Source: Anaerolineae bacterium
GTDB taxonomy: Bacteria; Chloroflexota; Anaerolineae; Aggregatilineales; Phototrophicaceae
Assembly: GCA_023382675.1 (NCBI GenBank)
Contig: JAHDWN010000019.1
Location: forward strand, 1 to 64,000
Direction: 5' to 3'
Length of the DNA: 64,000 nucleotides
Below are positions 42,185-51,652 of this stretch, one piece after another. Both the position numbers and the translations under genes were made by a program. Position 1 is the stretch's first letter. Every line of letters begins with the position of its first letter. The notes beneath the pieces are model-generated. The model searched no databases. It was given only the letters and a program-made list of their open reading frames with translations, and was not told the DNA's origin.

Positions 42185-43741
42185 CTACCGCGTCTTGAGC
42201 TTGAGCGTGCTGTTGAACAGGTTCATCACCAGCGCGATCGTCAGGCTGGCGATGAGATAGGTGAGGGCCATCAGCATGAAAATGGCGACTGCCTGCCCGG
42301 TCTGGTTGTAGGCAATCGTGCCGACGTTGTAGAGATCGAGGAAGCCGATGGCGATGCCCAGACTGGAGTTCTTAACCAGGTTGAGATACTGGTTGGTCAG
42401 CGGCGGCACCGCCAGGCGCAGCGCCTGCGGCAGCACGATCTTGTTGAGCGTCTGGCCGTTGTTCAGGCCGAGCGCACGTGATGCCTCGATCTGTCCCTTG
42501 TGAACGCTTTGAATACCGGCGCGGACAATGTCGGCGATGAAAGCCGCTGTGTACAGCGTCAGCCCCAGGAAGAGCGTCAGATATTCGGCAGAGAAGCTTG
42601 TGCCACCCGTGAAGTTGAAATTTCCGACCTGCGGGTGATCGAGCGCGAAGGGAAAACCGCCGCTGAGCGACGCCACGATCAAGCCGAGCGCGCCGAACCC
42701 GATGATAGACGCCAGGATGTAGAGCAGGGCGTTCGCCGCCTCGCCGGTTTGCTCGTGGAGATGCACTCGCCAGCGCCAGAGCGCCAGCGCGATGGCCACG
42801 CCGATCAAGAAGATGATCCAGAAGATCGACGCCGAGTCGTGGCTGACGAGCGCAGGGTAATAGAAGCCGCGACCGCTGACGTAAACGGCGTCGGGCACGA
42901 TGGTCACCGCGTCTCGCGGGCGCGGCGGCAGCAGCTTGATGACGCCGTTGTAGAGGAAGAATAACTGCACCAGCAGCGGTGTATTGCGGAAAACCTCGGT
43001 GTAGATGTTGGCAACGTTGCGCAGCAGCCAGTTGCGCGAGAGCAAACCGACGCCGACGAGGATACCCAGGAACGTCGTCGCGATCAGCGCCAGCACCGAG
43101 ACGCGCAGTGTGTTGATGAAGCCGACCGCCAGCGCGCGCAATACAGTTTCCGGCTGAAGCGCCGGTATCTGGGATAGACTCTCGCCAAATATCGGTACCT
43201 GGCTGAGGAAGGCGAGCGGCGCACGCGGGTCTGGCCCCTCGGTGAGTTCGACGCCAAAGTGGCGCGAGATGACGTTGAAATCGATCACCAGGCCGCTTTG
43301 CGTCAGGTTGGATTGCAGGTTGCTGAGGAGTGTCGCGCTTGCCTGGAGGATCAGGAATAGCAGGATGATCTCGCCAGCGTTGCGAACGAATTCGGTGTCG
43401 CGATAGAACGGCGTGCCGGTGCGTGCCTGGCTGCGCAGCCCGGCGGCCAGCGCGATGACAATCAAGGGTAGGCAGAGCACCACCGCCAGGAGCAGGCTTT
43501 CCACTAAGGGCGAGAGCCACGCGCCGCGCGCCAGCAGTTCCGGCTTGCGGAACACCGCCATGAGCGGTTCCCAGAGGAGCACAACCACGATGAAATAGAT
43601 GAGGCCGATAGCGCGCTTGATCGCCCCATTCGCCACGAGCGCGGCGAGCGGAGAGAGCTTTGGCGCGGCGCGGCGCGCGTTCAGATCAGCAGTTGTGACG
43701 AAAATATTGCCGCCGGTTGGCGAGTCTGTATTGACGGACAT
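42185..43741 (-). CDS. Amino-acid ABC permease, AapQ-like
   Basis: The 518-residue membrane protein has the amino-acid permease core with EASRALGLNNGQTLNKIVLPQAL near the C-terminus, and the long periplasmic insertion expected of AapQ between early helices (LQSNLTQSGLVIDFNVISRHFG...). The frame is open to 43774 by a TTG; the ATG at 43741 (MSVNTDSPTGG) is the likelier start, although no strong ribosome-binding site precedes either. It heads the transporter operon. The binding-protein gene (aapJ) normally found in front is absent here, so a binding protein must be encoded elsewhere. Confidence 0.88.
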   Translation of the reverse strand: MSVNTDSPTGGNIFVTTADLNARRAAPKLSPLAALVANGAIKRAIGLIYFIVVVLLWEPLMAVFRKPELLARGAWLSPLVESLLLAVVLCLPLIVIALAAGLRSQARTGTPFYRDTEFVRNAGEIILLFLILQASATLLSNLQSNLTQSGLVIDFNVISRHFGVELTEGPDPRAPLAFLSQVPIFGESLSQIPALQPETVLRALAVGFINTLRVSVLALIATTFLGILVGVGLLSRNWLLRNVANIYTEVFRNTPLLVQLFFLYNGVIKLLPPRPRDAVTIVPDAVYVSGRGFYYPALVSHDSASIFWIIFLIGVAIALALWRWRVHLHEQTGEAANALLYILASIIGFGALGLIVASLSGGFPFALDHPQVGNFNFTGGTSFSAEYLTLFLGLTLYTAAFIADIVRAGIQSVHKGQIEASRALGLNNGQTLNKIVLPQALRLAVPPLTNQYLNLVKNSSLGIAIGFLDLYNVGTIAYNQTGQAVAIFMLMALTYLIASLTIALVMNLFNSTLKLKTR

Positions 43742-44166
43742 AAGCAGACCGGGTTTCCATGGAAGAGCGAACAACGATAAGTATGTGCCCTGTAGTGAGA
43801 GGGCGCATGACGTAATTTAGCCAAAACTTTTAACATGAGGGCAGTTATTGTAACCAATCTACTGGATTCTGCTATCAATATTCAAAAATCGCCGCTTGAG
43901 GTCAGGCGCGCGCTCAAAGCGCGGCGTGGTGAATCTTGTGTGCGAACGCGGATCTTCTCGCTCATGCGGCGCTGCGGACGTATTTGCATGGACTATCGAG
44001 TGCGAGGTCAAGGATGGCTTTCACGCGCTGAAGACGGACGTAATAGGTGAGACGGAAGCGCTGTGGCTAAATATGTCTCATCCCTTCGCCTCTACCCCGA
44101 TAACGATGGGGAAGGGACGAAGGGATGAGCATGAAGACGGGGTAAAGCTAGCGATCTGCGCTTGCG
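43742..44166. other. 425-bp intergenic region with a dispersed-type hairpin
   Basis: It separates the transporter operon from the gene at 44167. The only clear element is the 53-bp inverted repeat at 44077-44129. The rest shows no convincing ORF or RNA gene. Confidence 0.5.
44077..44129. repeat. Nested inverted repeat, likely terminator or dispersed hairpin
   Basis: A perfect 12-bp stem (CTCATCCCTTCG at 44077-44088 with its complement at 44118-44129) surrounds an inner CCCC/GGGG pair. It lies 37 bp beyond the stop of the minus-strand gene at 44167. It resembles the C-rich hairpin at 6904-6976 and may terminate or stabilise that transcript. Confidence 0.6.
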
Positions 44167-45570
44167 CTAGATGGCGTATTCACCTTGCTGCTGCGTGTAG
44201 ACATGATCGTAGAGGTGTTCGTGGAAGATCACTGCGCGCTCGATCAGGTCGCTGAGTGTGCTGTCGCCCAGTCGCTGCGAAACGGTCTCGAGATGCTGTT
44301 GCATCCGCGCATATTTCGCTCGATAAAGCAGCGAGAAATACTCCAGCCGTTCGCCAAACACGCCGAAGCTGTAGTCGAAAGGATTGCCGTTGCGCAGGTT
44401 ATACAGCGCGAGATTGAACTCACCGTGCTTGACATCTTTGGCAATCCGCGTCAGCCGTGCGCCATACTCATCGCTCACATCACGGAGAAAGTCTGTCAAC
44501 GAATTTGACCCCAGTTCGCGCGAATGGGCGTAGAGCTTTCGGAGCATGTATGCACGCTCATTCGCCTCTTGCTTGATCAAACCCGTACCCAGATCGTTGA
44601 GGACCCGGATCAGCAGCGCCGCATGATAGAGCGCCTTCAGCAGCGACCCGTCCTGAACGATGCGCGGCAGGTCATCCCGCAGGCCATTGGCAGAGGCCAC
44701 CCCTTCGAGATAGTAGGCGACCACCGGCATAATTAGAATGGCGTAGGCGCTCACGTTGACGAGCTGTCCCATGCTCAAGCTGCTGTCGATCAGCACGCGG
44801 TCGGCTGCCTGATAGCGACGATAGAGACCCCGGCGAACGATTTCCCCGGTCAGCAGCGCCTCCGAGTGCTGTGATAAGTCGAGCGCAGCCTGATAATTGG
44901 CGACCAGGAGGGGATAGAGCGAATATTCAAGATCGTCCATGGGCACGTAGCGGCTGTGGTTGATGTAAGCCTGGGCCAGCGCCGCGTGTTTGAGCGGACT
45001 GAGGCTCTGATGGAACGTCGAGATCCGGCCAGCGATGGTTTCATTGGCCGAAAGGATCTCGTAGGCGTCCCCGTGATTGCCTTTCAAGCTTCTGCAGGTG
45101 GCAACATTGAAGTCGTGCATCAGATGCGCGCGCAAGAAAAAGGTCGAGTCGTGCGGCAGATGCTCAGCCAGGCCGAGTGCCAGATTGTCCGAAATGACCT
45201 CGAAAGTGAGATACAGATTCATCGGGGCAACGAAACGTGCCAGTTGGATGAACAGGCGCTCGTCAAACTTTGTGCCCATCACCCGAGCAGCGAATTGCAC
45301 CGTTTGCTTGACGCCGGTCAATTGCAGCCAGGCCTCGTGATAGATGTTGTTCGGATCAAGTCCCCACAAATAGTAGTCGCGAAAAGCCGAGGGTGGCATG
45401 TATGCACACACACGGGCGCGAAGCTCGTCCACGATTTCGCTTACGGCCTGCCTGATGATCATACTATCGCCGCTCAATTGTGGTTGAGCGCGCTGCGCCT
45501 CCTGCGTAACGATTTCTCGCTGCTCCTGGCTATGCTCACGATTGTGGGTGGTTACAGAAGACGTGTACAC
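44167..45570 (-). CDS. Large helical protein of unknown function (faint terpene-synthase-like motifs)
   Basis: The 467-residue protein is predicted to be nearly all helical, with no signal peptide or long membrane segment. It is not assigned to a family. Two motifs recall class I terpene synthases: an acidic MDDLEY at 211-216 and, about 113 residues later, LNDLGTGLIKQE at 324-335, similar to the NSE metal-binding motif but shifted at its last Glu. The spacing is short of the usual 130-140 residues. It starts with GTG, supported by GGGGA at 7 nt; an internal ATG at residue 37 is an alternative. It is transcribed alone with a hairpin behind it. Confidence 0.7.
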   Translation of the reverse strand: MYTSSVTTHNREHSQEQREIVTQEAQRAQPQLSGDSMIIRQAVSEIVDELRARVCAYMPPSAFRDYYLWGLDPNNIYHEAWLQLTGVKQTVQFAARVMGTKFDERLFIQLARFVAPMNLYLTFEVISDNLALGLAEHLPHDSTFFLRAHLMHDFNVATCRSLKGNHGDAYEILSANETIAGRISTFHQSLSPLKHAALAQAYINHSRYVPMDDLEYSLYPLLVANYQAALDLSQHSEALLTGEIVRRGLYRRYQAADRVLIDSSLSMGQLVNVSAYAILIMPVVAYYLEGVASANGLRDDLPRIVQDGSLLKALYHAALLIRVLNDLGTGLIKQEANERAYMLRKLYAHSRELGSNSLTDFLRDVSDEYGARLTRIAKDVKHGEFNLALYNLRNGNPFDYSFGVFGERLEYFSLLYRAKYARMQQHLETVSQRLGDSTLSDLIERAVIFHEHLYDHVYTQQQGEYAI

Positions 45571-46038
45571 CTCTAAGTCCCCTGCACTTAGTTTACATTC
45601 TTAGAAATTTGAACAAACAAAAACTTGATTTGTGATAAATATAACGAAACGTCTCATGAGATAGAGTAAATCGAACCCGTTCCTAAGTCAATTACACTAT
45701 TTATTCTTTACGCATTCCGTTAATTGAGTTATTACATATTCGAATATTTAGAGTATTGGTGCGCGCAGTCGGCTTTTGTGGCGCGTTTTTGGCAGGCAAT
45801 TCGCTTTCACTTCATCCCTCTCGCCTCGACTCAACCCCTCGATGCACAACCAACAGGTCACATGCAGTTGGGTGCAAAGACGACCGGCAAGAGTGTTTGT
45901 GGGCAGTGCTGGCTTTCTGACTACCGCCGAATTCTGCCCCGTTCAATGCGCCCATTATTGCCTGGAATGATTGCCCCGGTTAGTTTTTGTCGTTAAAATC
46001 CTGCCATCATTTGCGGATAATCGTTAGAGGAAAAGCAT
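45571..46038. other. 468-bp AT-rich divergent intergenic region
   Basis: It lies between the helical-protein gene (minus) and the gene at 46039 (plus). The left part is unusually AT-rich and should hold the promoters. Short frames of 64-90 codons within it lack ribosome-binding sites and family features, and were not accepted as genes. Confidence 0.5.
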
Positions 46039-46764
46039 ATGGAACAGGCGGTGATGGATGCAGTTGAGAGCGCCGCCAGACAGCTAGAAGCCAAGGGGCA
46101 CGAAATCCGATATTACGTGATCCCCAACAGTGATAGTTATGCTTCTGTTACGAGCGCTGCTGCTGACATTTATGGACTGGAAATGCGCCTTGGCCCAGCC
46201 GCGAACCAGGAGGGCGTATCCGCCTGGGGGGTCGCGCAGCTCCCCGACCCGGAGTGGCGCAACCTGTGTTTTATGACGATGATCGAACGGGAAGACGCGA
46301 CTGGCAGGCCGTTACTTACGCGCAGCCCTGTCTATAATGTCACGGTCGATCAGGCGCTCGACTTCGTCTTTTTGCCGACCCTGTTCACCGCCTGGCGCGA
46401 TCTGGATCCGCGCGGCAAACGTCAGGGCGTCGTCGTGCAAGCGTATCAGGCGGCGATGACCCTTAGCAACTTGCCAAACGCCACGCGCGCCAGCCTGTAC
46501 ATCATGGGCCGCTACAAGAAGGATGGGCAGTTGGCGCTGGTCGCCGTCGATTTCGACGATCCGCTGATCACGTTGGTTGCGAATCTGGTGACTGCGCTGC
46601 CTGGCAGAAGCACCATCCATTTCTATCCGAAAACAAAGACGCTCTCCGCTGTCACCATTCCGCTTCCGCACGGCGATAACGAGATCGTCCTGATCAAGGA
46701 TCATTCGACAGCGCTCGACCAGGGTTTCGCCACGGCCAGGAAATACTTGATAGCTGAACGTTAA
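46039..46764 (+). CDS. Hypothetical protein, 241 residues
   Basis: A good GAGGA site 6-7 nt before the ATG and a protein-like composition support a real gene. The product looks like a mixed alpha/beta soluble protein without signal peptide or membrane segment. It opens with an amphipathic helix (AVMDAVESAARQLEAKG). A repeat of strand-like segments follows (HEIRYYVIPN, ASLYIMGRYKKDGQLALVAVDFDD). No catalytic motif or family is recognised. It is transcribed away from the helical-protein gene and is 288 bp from the STAS-like gene. Confidence 0.72.
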   Translation: MEQAVMDAVESAARQLEAKGHEIRYYVIPNSDSYASVTSAAADIYGLEMRLGPAANQEGVSAWGVAQLPDPEWRNLCFMTMIEREDATGRPLLTRSPVYNVTVDQALDFVFLPTLFTAWRDLDPRGKRQGVVVQAYQAAMTLSNLPNATRASLYIMGRYKKDGQLALVAVDFDDPLITLVANLVTALPGRSTIHFYPKTKTLSAVTIPLPHGDNEIVLIKDHSTALDQGFATARKYLIAER

Positions 46765-47052
46765 CCGATGCATGACAATCGGCATTCGCGGGGTATACAA
46801 CCAGCCAAACGTCCAGCATCGTTACAGTGGATGATCAAGTACAATCGTGATCATCGTAAATCAAGACGTGAGGATGTGTTGTCCATTTTTGAAACTAGTA
46901 GCCCGCGGACGTAGTGCCGATTTACGGCGTCCGACTTTCACAAATTATTCACGCGGATTCTTATTGCGAAATATTGCGAAAGAGGTTTATGCTAGGATTG
47001 AATTTGGGAGACACAATCGGAATTTGTACTAGCAGGATGGTTGAGGTGTGAT

Positions 47053-47436
47053 ATGCCAGCACGAATGGAAATTGAGGAAAACGGGCGCGTTCTTCACTAC
47101 ATTGCGACTGATCCCTGGACAATTGATCAAATGCTGGATCTCGTCCAGCAGGCGAACAAAGTCTACGAACAATCGGCGTTTCGCGTTCACTCCCTGATAG
47201 ATATGACGCGCACCCGCTCGCTGCCGCAGGGCATTATGCGCGCGCGCGCCAACTCCAGTTTTTCTCACCCGAAGGCCGGTCAGATGGTCATCATCGGTGC
47301 CAACATGTTGGTCAAGACCATCTCCAACGTCGTCGCCAAACTCGCAAGTTTTGACCGGATCGTTTTTCTGGACAGCGAGGAAAAAGCCTGGGAATACCTG
47401 CGCTCGGTTATCGAGCAGGAGCAGCTTACGCAATAG
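47053..47436 (+). CDS. STAS/SpoIIAA-like small protein
   Basis: The 127-residue product has the alternating strand-helix pattern of STAS or SpoIIAA-like proteins: an N-terminal hairpin (MEIEENGRVLHYIAT), a helix (TIDQMLDLVQQANKVYE), a strand SLIDMTRT in the position of the phospho-acceptor loop, and a C-terminal helix (EEKAWEYLRSVIE). Such proteins act in anti-sigma or lipid-related regulation, or have unknown roles. The ATG at 47053 has GAGG 6 nt upstream and is preferred over a GTG-type start at 47041. No kinase or phosphatase partner lies beside it. Confidence 0.7.
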   Translation: MPARMEIEENGRVLHYIATDPWTIDQMLDLVQQANKVYEQSAFRVHSLIDMTRTRSLPQGIMRARANSSFSHPKAGQMVIIGANMLVKTISNVVAKLASFDRIVFLDSEEKAWEYLRSVIEQEQLTQ

Positions 47437-47554
47437 CGTTTTCCCGCATACCTCAACTTCGATACAGTGCCGCGATTGCAAACGGCACTGTTTTTGTTTC
47501 TTTCCCTTTTCTCGCTAACATTGTCATGGCGTTGACTTGATTGGACTTCACGTC

Positions 47555-48187
47555 ATGAAAACCATCGTTTGCTTTGGCGATTCTAATACCTGGGGTTACT
47601 CACCCGAAACGAGCAGCCGCTACGATATCCACACGCGCTGGCCGGGCGTCCTGCGTGACAGCCTCGGCAGTGGCTGGTGGGTGATCGAGGAAGGCTTGAA
47701 CGGGCGCACCACCGTCCACGACGACCGTCTAGAGCCGGGGCGCTGCGGCAAAGATTACCTGCTGCCCTGCCTGATCACGCACAAGCCGCTCGACATCCTG
47801 ATCATCATGCTCGGCACCAACGATCTCAAAAAGCGCTTCGACCTGCCGCCGTCGGATATTGCCCTCGGCGCACAGGCGCTGGCAGAGATCGCCCGCGCCA
47901 GCGACACCGGCATCGACGGCGCGCCGCCAGCGGTGATCCTGATCTGCCCGCCGCCGCTGGCGCCGCTTGAGGGTACCCGCTTTGAAGAGATGTTTGCCGG
48001 TGGATATGAGAAGTCGTTCAAGCTGGCAGCGCACTACCGGGCGGTGGCTGAGGAAATCGGCTGCCGTCTCATCGACGCGGGCGAGATCGTTGCCAGCAGC
48101 CCAGGCGAAGGCATTCACTGGCAGGCGAGCGAACATCGCAAACTGGGCGAATACGTGGCGAACTACATCCGCCAGCATTTTGGGTGA
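47555..48187 (+). CDS. SGNH/GDSL-family hydrolase (esterase)
   Basis: The 210-residue protein begins with CFGDSNTWGYSP, the GDS block with the nucleophile Ser. It also shows the Gly-containing block (EEGLNGRTT), the GTNDLKKRFD block, and a C-terminal DxxH-like region (GIHWQASEHRKLGEY). This matches arylesterase/acyl-hydrolases of the SGNH superfamily, some of which deacetylate sugars. It has no signal peptide. The ATG at 47555 gives the standard N-terminus; a TTG at 47537 opens the same frame. It overlaps the GNAT gene by 4 bp and is probably co-expressed with it. Confidence 0.87.
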   Translation: MKTIVCFGDSNTWGYSPETSSRYDIHTRWPGVLRDSLGSGWWVIEEGLNGRTTVHDDRLEPGRCGKDYLLPCLITHKPLDILIIMLGTNDLKKRFDLPPSDIALGAQALAEIARASDTGIDGAPPAVILICPPPLAPLEGTRFEEMFAGGYEKSFKLAAHYRAVAEEIGCRLIDAGEIVASSPGEGIHWQASEHRKLGEYVANYIRQHFG

Positions 48188-48663
48188 TACCTGTGGACAA
48201 TCTACGAATCGTAGATGCGAGCGCACAGGCTGCGCCGATGCTGTGCGCGATCATCCATGCCGCCTTCGCCAGCTATCACGATGTACTCGTTCCGCCGTCC
48301 GGCGCGCACACTGAGACGCCGGAGACCATCGCGGCCAAGCTGGCGCATGGCGGCGGCCTGCTGGCGTTTATCGGCGACGTGCCAGTCGCTGGCGTCGTCT
48401 ACCAGCCTCACGAGACGCATATGTACCTGGGGCGGCTGGCCGTCCTGCCGGTCTATCGTGGCCGTGGCATTGGTCAGCGGCTGGTTGAACGAGTCGAAGC
48501 CCGCGCGCGTACGCTCGGCCTGCCGTCCGTGCAGCTCGGCGTCCGCCTGCAACTGCCGGGCAATCAGGCGTTCTTCGAGCGCCTGGGCTACCGGGTCATC
48601 CGCGCCGAAGCCCACGCCGGTTTCCCAGAACCCACCTGCTACTACATGGAGAAACGCCTCTAG
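48184..48663 (+). CDS. GNAT-family N-acetyltransferase
   Basis: The 159-residue protein has the GNAT fold with the acetyl-CoA motif A (RLAVLPVYRGRGIGQRLVE) and a C-terminal motif B (NQAFFERLGYRV). It starts with a GTG that overlaps the stop of the SGNH hydrolase gene, so the two are coupled. The acceptor is unknown: a small amine, aminosugar or protein N-terminus is possible. Confidence 0.88.
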   Translation: MIPVDNLRIVDASAQAAPMLCAIIHAAFASYHDVLVPPSGAHTETPETIAAKLAHGGGLLAFIGDVPVAGVVYQPHETHMYLGRLAVLPVYRGRGIGQRLVERVEARARTLGLPSVQLGVRLQLPGNQAFFERLGYRVIRAEAHAGFPEPTCYYMEKRL

Positions 48664-48707
48664 CGCACTGGCGGACGCGTCGCTGCGCATCCGCGCCTCA
48701 CGCCAAC

Positions 48708-48743
48708 AAAAAACCAGCGGCAACTCACCGCTGGTTCTTTTTT
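48708..48743. terminator. Bidirectional intrinsic terminator
   Basis: Stem CCAGCGG/CCGCTGG (48714-48720 with 48728-48734) is flanked by an A run on the left and a T run on the right. It can therefore end transcription of the GNAT operon on the plus strand and of tRNA-Arg on the minus strand. Confidence 0.85.
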
Positions 48744-48750
48744 GTCTCGT

Positions 48751-48826
48751 TGGCGTACCTGGAGGGATTCGAACCCCCGACATCTTGCTCCGTAGGCAAG
48801 CGCTCTATCCGCTGAGCTACAGGTAC
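48751..48826 (-). tRNA. tRNA-Arg (anticodon ACG)
   Basis: The minus strand gives a complete cloverleaf with acceptor GTACCTG/CAGGTAC, anticodon loop CTACGGA (anticodon ACG), T loop TTCGAAT, discriminator G and an encoded 3' CCA (48751-48753). ACG is normally deaminated to ICG to read CGU, CGC and CGA. Confidence 0.95.
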
Positions 48827-48981
48827 ATTTCAGTGTCGATATGGTAGCACAGTGAGCAGGGCGGGTCAAGGCCTGTGCATCCGAAATTTGGACACCGCTG
48901 CTGCTTCATCGTCGTCGTCTAGACACGTGCAGGGGCGCATCATGATGCGCCCGCCCGAAACTCCAGCCCGCCGGCATGACC

Positions 48982-50457
48982 TCAGCGCAGGCTGCGGATC
49001 GTCACCTCGAACAGGCCCGGCGTTGCGTCATAAGCGTCGATCTCGAGGGTGTACATGCTATCAACGGTGATCGGGTAAAGGTGGATGCGCGCGTCGAGCA
49101 GCCCCAGCGTCGGATCGGACGAGCCGTGATCGTCATTGGCGGCCAATACGTCGCCGTCCGGTGCGATCAAGCGCAGGCGCGGATCAAAGCCGATGGTCTG
49201 GCTGCGGACTTCCACCGTCACGTAATCGCCCGCTTGCGCGGCGAACGTCTGGCGGTAGGTCTGCCCTGGCGTGATCAGTTCGCCGCTCGCCGTCGTGGCC
49301 GTCGGCTCGTGGAACGGCACACTGCGCGCCTCGTGCAGAATCGACAGTCTGAATGCGCCCGCGGTGTCCAGGTAACTGCGCACCTGGGCGGTGTATTCGC
49401 CAGTCGTCTCGATCAGCAGGCGCTCGATGCGCGCAGGCAGATTGCTGTTGCCCTCGATGCGCTCGCCCGTTTCGATCACGCGGTCATAGAAATCGACGAC
49501 GGCGATGCGCGGGTCAAGCTCGATGGTCTGTGGCTCAACGATCAGCGTGACGAGATCGCCCGCAGCGGCGTTGAAGGTCTGCTCGAAAACATCGCCAATC
49601 TCGACTTTATCTTCGGCGATGATGGGATCGCGCAGGGACGGCGGGGTAAAGACCGGCTCGATCTGTTCGCGCTCGATGATCAGTTCGACTTCGCCGCCCG
49701 CGCCGCCATAGCCCCGCACCCGCGCGATATAGATGCCGGTTTCGGGGATGTCGATGCCGCCGATAAAGGAGTCGCGCTCGCCCAGGCCCAGCTCACTATC
49801 GGGGTGGTCGTCGTTCTCGGCGACGATGTCTTGCTGTGGGCTGAGCAGTTCGAGGATGGTGTCGAAGCCCTCGGTGTGCGCCAGCGCGCCCAGGCTCAGC
49901 CGCTGCCCGGTGTAGGCCTGGACGGCATATTCAGCCACGCCGTATTCAGGAACGCTGACCAACACGCGCGTGAGCGCGTCGGCAGGCTGGGCCTGGGCTG
50001 ATGGTGGTGGCGGCGCGGCGGTCAGCGCCAGTTGCAGCCGCCCGGTGCCCGCGCCGGTGAAGGTGCGCACCTGGACGAAATAGACCGCCGCTTCCGGCAG
50101 CAGCAGATCCGGGATTACGGCATCCGTCTCCGCCAGATCGCCGTAGGTGAGGTTGCGGTCGTCGTTGATCGCCAGCCGCCTGTCATTCGCATCCAGGACT
50201 TCCAGCACCGGGTCGAGGACGCCCGGCGCTTCCAGGCTCTTGGCGCTGACGGTGATCAACTGGCTGCCCTGTGCCCGGTAGCTCAAGACGATTGTTTCGC
50301 CGGCCATCATCGTCAGGACAATCGGCGTCTCGGCCTGCAAGGGGGGTGGTGACTGCGTGGCAAGCTGCGCCGCCGGTCTCGACTCCGGGAGCGCGGCCAG
50401 CGACACCAACATCGATGCGATCAAGAAGAACCAGCGCAGCATGATGACCAGGACCAT
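48982..50457 (-). CDS. Secreted protein with four PPC-like beta-sandwich repeats
   Basis: The 491-residue product has an N-terminal signal sequence (hydrophobic core about 6-22). Four repeats of roughly 95-110 residues follow, each ending in a Y/F-x-V-x-V-R-x-Y/F strand (VYFVQVRTF, IYIARVRGY, EYTAQVRSY, YTLEIDAY). These are pre-peptidase C-terminal (PPC)-like domains with INDD/ENDD/ANDD turns that may bind calcium. No catalytic domain is present. The protein is probably extracellular or wall-associated and takes part in binding. It is the last gene before a possible terminator in front of tRNA-Arg. Confidence 0.78.
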   Translation of the reverse strand: MVLVIMLRWFFLIASMLVSLAALPESRPAAQLATQSPPPLQAETPIVLTMMAGETIVLSYRAQGSQLITVSAKSLEAPGVLDPVLEVLDANDRRLAINDDRNLTYGDLAETDAVIPDLLLPEAAVYFVQVRTFTGAGTGRLQLALTAAPPPPSAQAQPADALTRVLVSVPEYGVAEYAVQAYTGQRLSLGALAHTEGFDTILELLSPQQDIVAENDDHPDSELGLGERDSFIGGIDIPETGIYIARVRGYGGAGGEVELIIEREQIEPVFTPPSLRDPIIAEDKVEIGDVFEQTFNAAAGDLVTLIVEPQTIELDPRIAVVDFYDRVIETGERIEGNSNLPARIERLLIETTGEYTAQVRSYLDTAGAFRLSILHEARSVPFHEPTATTASGELITPGQTYRQTFAAQAGDYVTVEVRSQTIGFDPRLRLIAPDGDVLAANDDHGSSDPTLGLLDARIHLYPITVDSMYTLEIDAYDATPGLFEVTIRSLR

Positions 50458-50462
50458 CCAAT

Positions 50463-50493
50463 AAAAAAGGGCCGGCGTAGGCCGCCAGCCCTT
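50463..50493 (-). terminator. Intrinsic terminator of the secreted-protein gene at 50523
   Basis: An imperfect GC-rich hairpin (50467-50477 with 50483-50493, one mismatch) is followed on the minus strand by a T run. It lies 29 bp beyond the stop of the gene at 50523 and just before the start of the gene at 48982. Confidence 0.7.
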
Positions 50494-50522
50494 CTATGAT
50501 ACATCTTTCGCGCGTTTTGCAG

Positions 50523-51515
50523 CTAGCTGCTCATCGCGTTCATCATCTCGGCGATGTCCTGGTAGCTCTCCGGCGCGACGATATCGACCGCTTCGCCATA
50601 GCCACTAATGTCAATGTCGGTCGTCAGGCCGACCACGATGGGTGTGCCGGTCTCACCTATGACCGCCGGGTCGAGGTTCATGGCGAGGTTGAGTCCCGCG
50701 CCTGCGATCAACTCGGTTGCCGGGTCGACCTTCTGCACCACAGTGAGCGTGCTGTCGCTGAGCAGTTGGGCAATCATCGGCAGCATCGCCGGGTCGAAAC
50801 CTTCCATGCTGCTGCTATCCTGAGACGCCGCCGCCTGGGCCATAGCGGTCATGAACTGCTGCATTTCGCTCGTGGCCATCAGGTCGCCAAAGCTGAGTGT
50901 GGTGCTGAACTCGGCCAGTCCAGCGGCATCTGCGCGGCTCTGGCTGATGAAATCAGCCGGGTCGAGCGTCGAAAGGGCTGTCAACCCTTCCATCATGCCT
51001 GGCATTTCCATCAATTGACCCATGGCTTCGTTCATAGCCTCCGGGTCTTGCAACGTCGAAGGATCGACCGGCAGCAAATCGCCACCCATCGCGGACGACA
51101 GATCCATCATCTCGTTAACATTGCCGCCGAGCCAGCCGCCAAATGCCGGGCCGAGGTTGATGTAGAACATGTCGCCGATCACACGCAGTTCAAGCTCGAA
51201 CGGGCTGGTCTGACCTTCCGCGGTCGCCTGGCCAGAAATCGTCAACTCGAATGCTTCCGCTTCACCATTGACCGCACCGCTGCCGGTGAAGCTAACACTT
51301 ACGTCGCTGCTGTCCGGAATGCCGGTGATATTGAAATCGCCAGTGTAGTCAAAGGAAAGTTGGGAATACTGACTGCTGTTGGTTATTGCAGTCTCCAACA
51401 GCGTGGCGTCGCCTTCGCTCAGGCCCAGACTGGTGTCCTGTGCCAGAGTCGCGGGCACAATGGCGGCGATGAGCGCGAGCACCATCAAGACGACCGCAAA
51501 ACGAAACATCCTCAT
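50523..51515 (-). CDS. Secreted protein of unknown function (LolA/LppX-like beta half-barrel possible)
   Basis: The 330-residue protein has a Sec signal peptide (MRMFRFAVVLMVLALIAA..., cleavage probably before QDTS). The mature N-terminal half alternates strands (LSFDYTGDFNITG, VSVSFTGSGAVNG, ELELRVIGDMFYINLG), a pattern seen in LolA/LppX-like half-barrels that bind lipids. The rest is methionine-rich and helical (MMEGLTALSTL). The ATG at 51515 has AAGGAAG at 7 nt; the frame is open to 51545. No lipobox Cys is present. The function is not known. Confidence 0.75.
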   Translation of the reverse strand: MRMFRFAVVLMVLALIAAIVPATLAQDTSLGLSEGDATLLETAITNSSQYSQLSFDYTGDFNITGIPDSSDVSVSFTGSGAVNGEAEAFELTISGQATAEGQTSPFELELRVIGDMFYINLGPAFGGWLGGNVNEMMDLSSAMGGDLLPVDPSTLQDPEAMNEAMGQLMEMPGMMEGLTALSTLDPADFISQSRADAAGLAEFSTTLSFGDLMATSEMQQFMTAMAQAAASQDSSSMEGFDPAMLPMIAQLLSDSTLTVVQKVDPATELIAGAGLNLAMNLDPAVIGETGTPIVVGLTTDIDISGYGEAVDIVAPESYQDIAEMMNAMSS

Positions 51516-51652
51516 AATTCGCTTCCTTTGTATGTGTATGATCATGCGCTATCACGAGTACGGGAATCGCTCACAAAAGTTGCAAGCTATCATATTTCAT
51601 TGTAGGCGTACTCGTATATCGCGCAACCTTAAGGGCTGGTGATAGACCGCAA

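Noticed and set aside
45724..45996. Overlapping short frames of 64-90 codons in an AT-rich gap
   Set aside because: No ribosome-binding site, no family resemblance and mutually overlapping frames.
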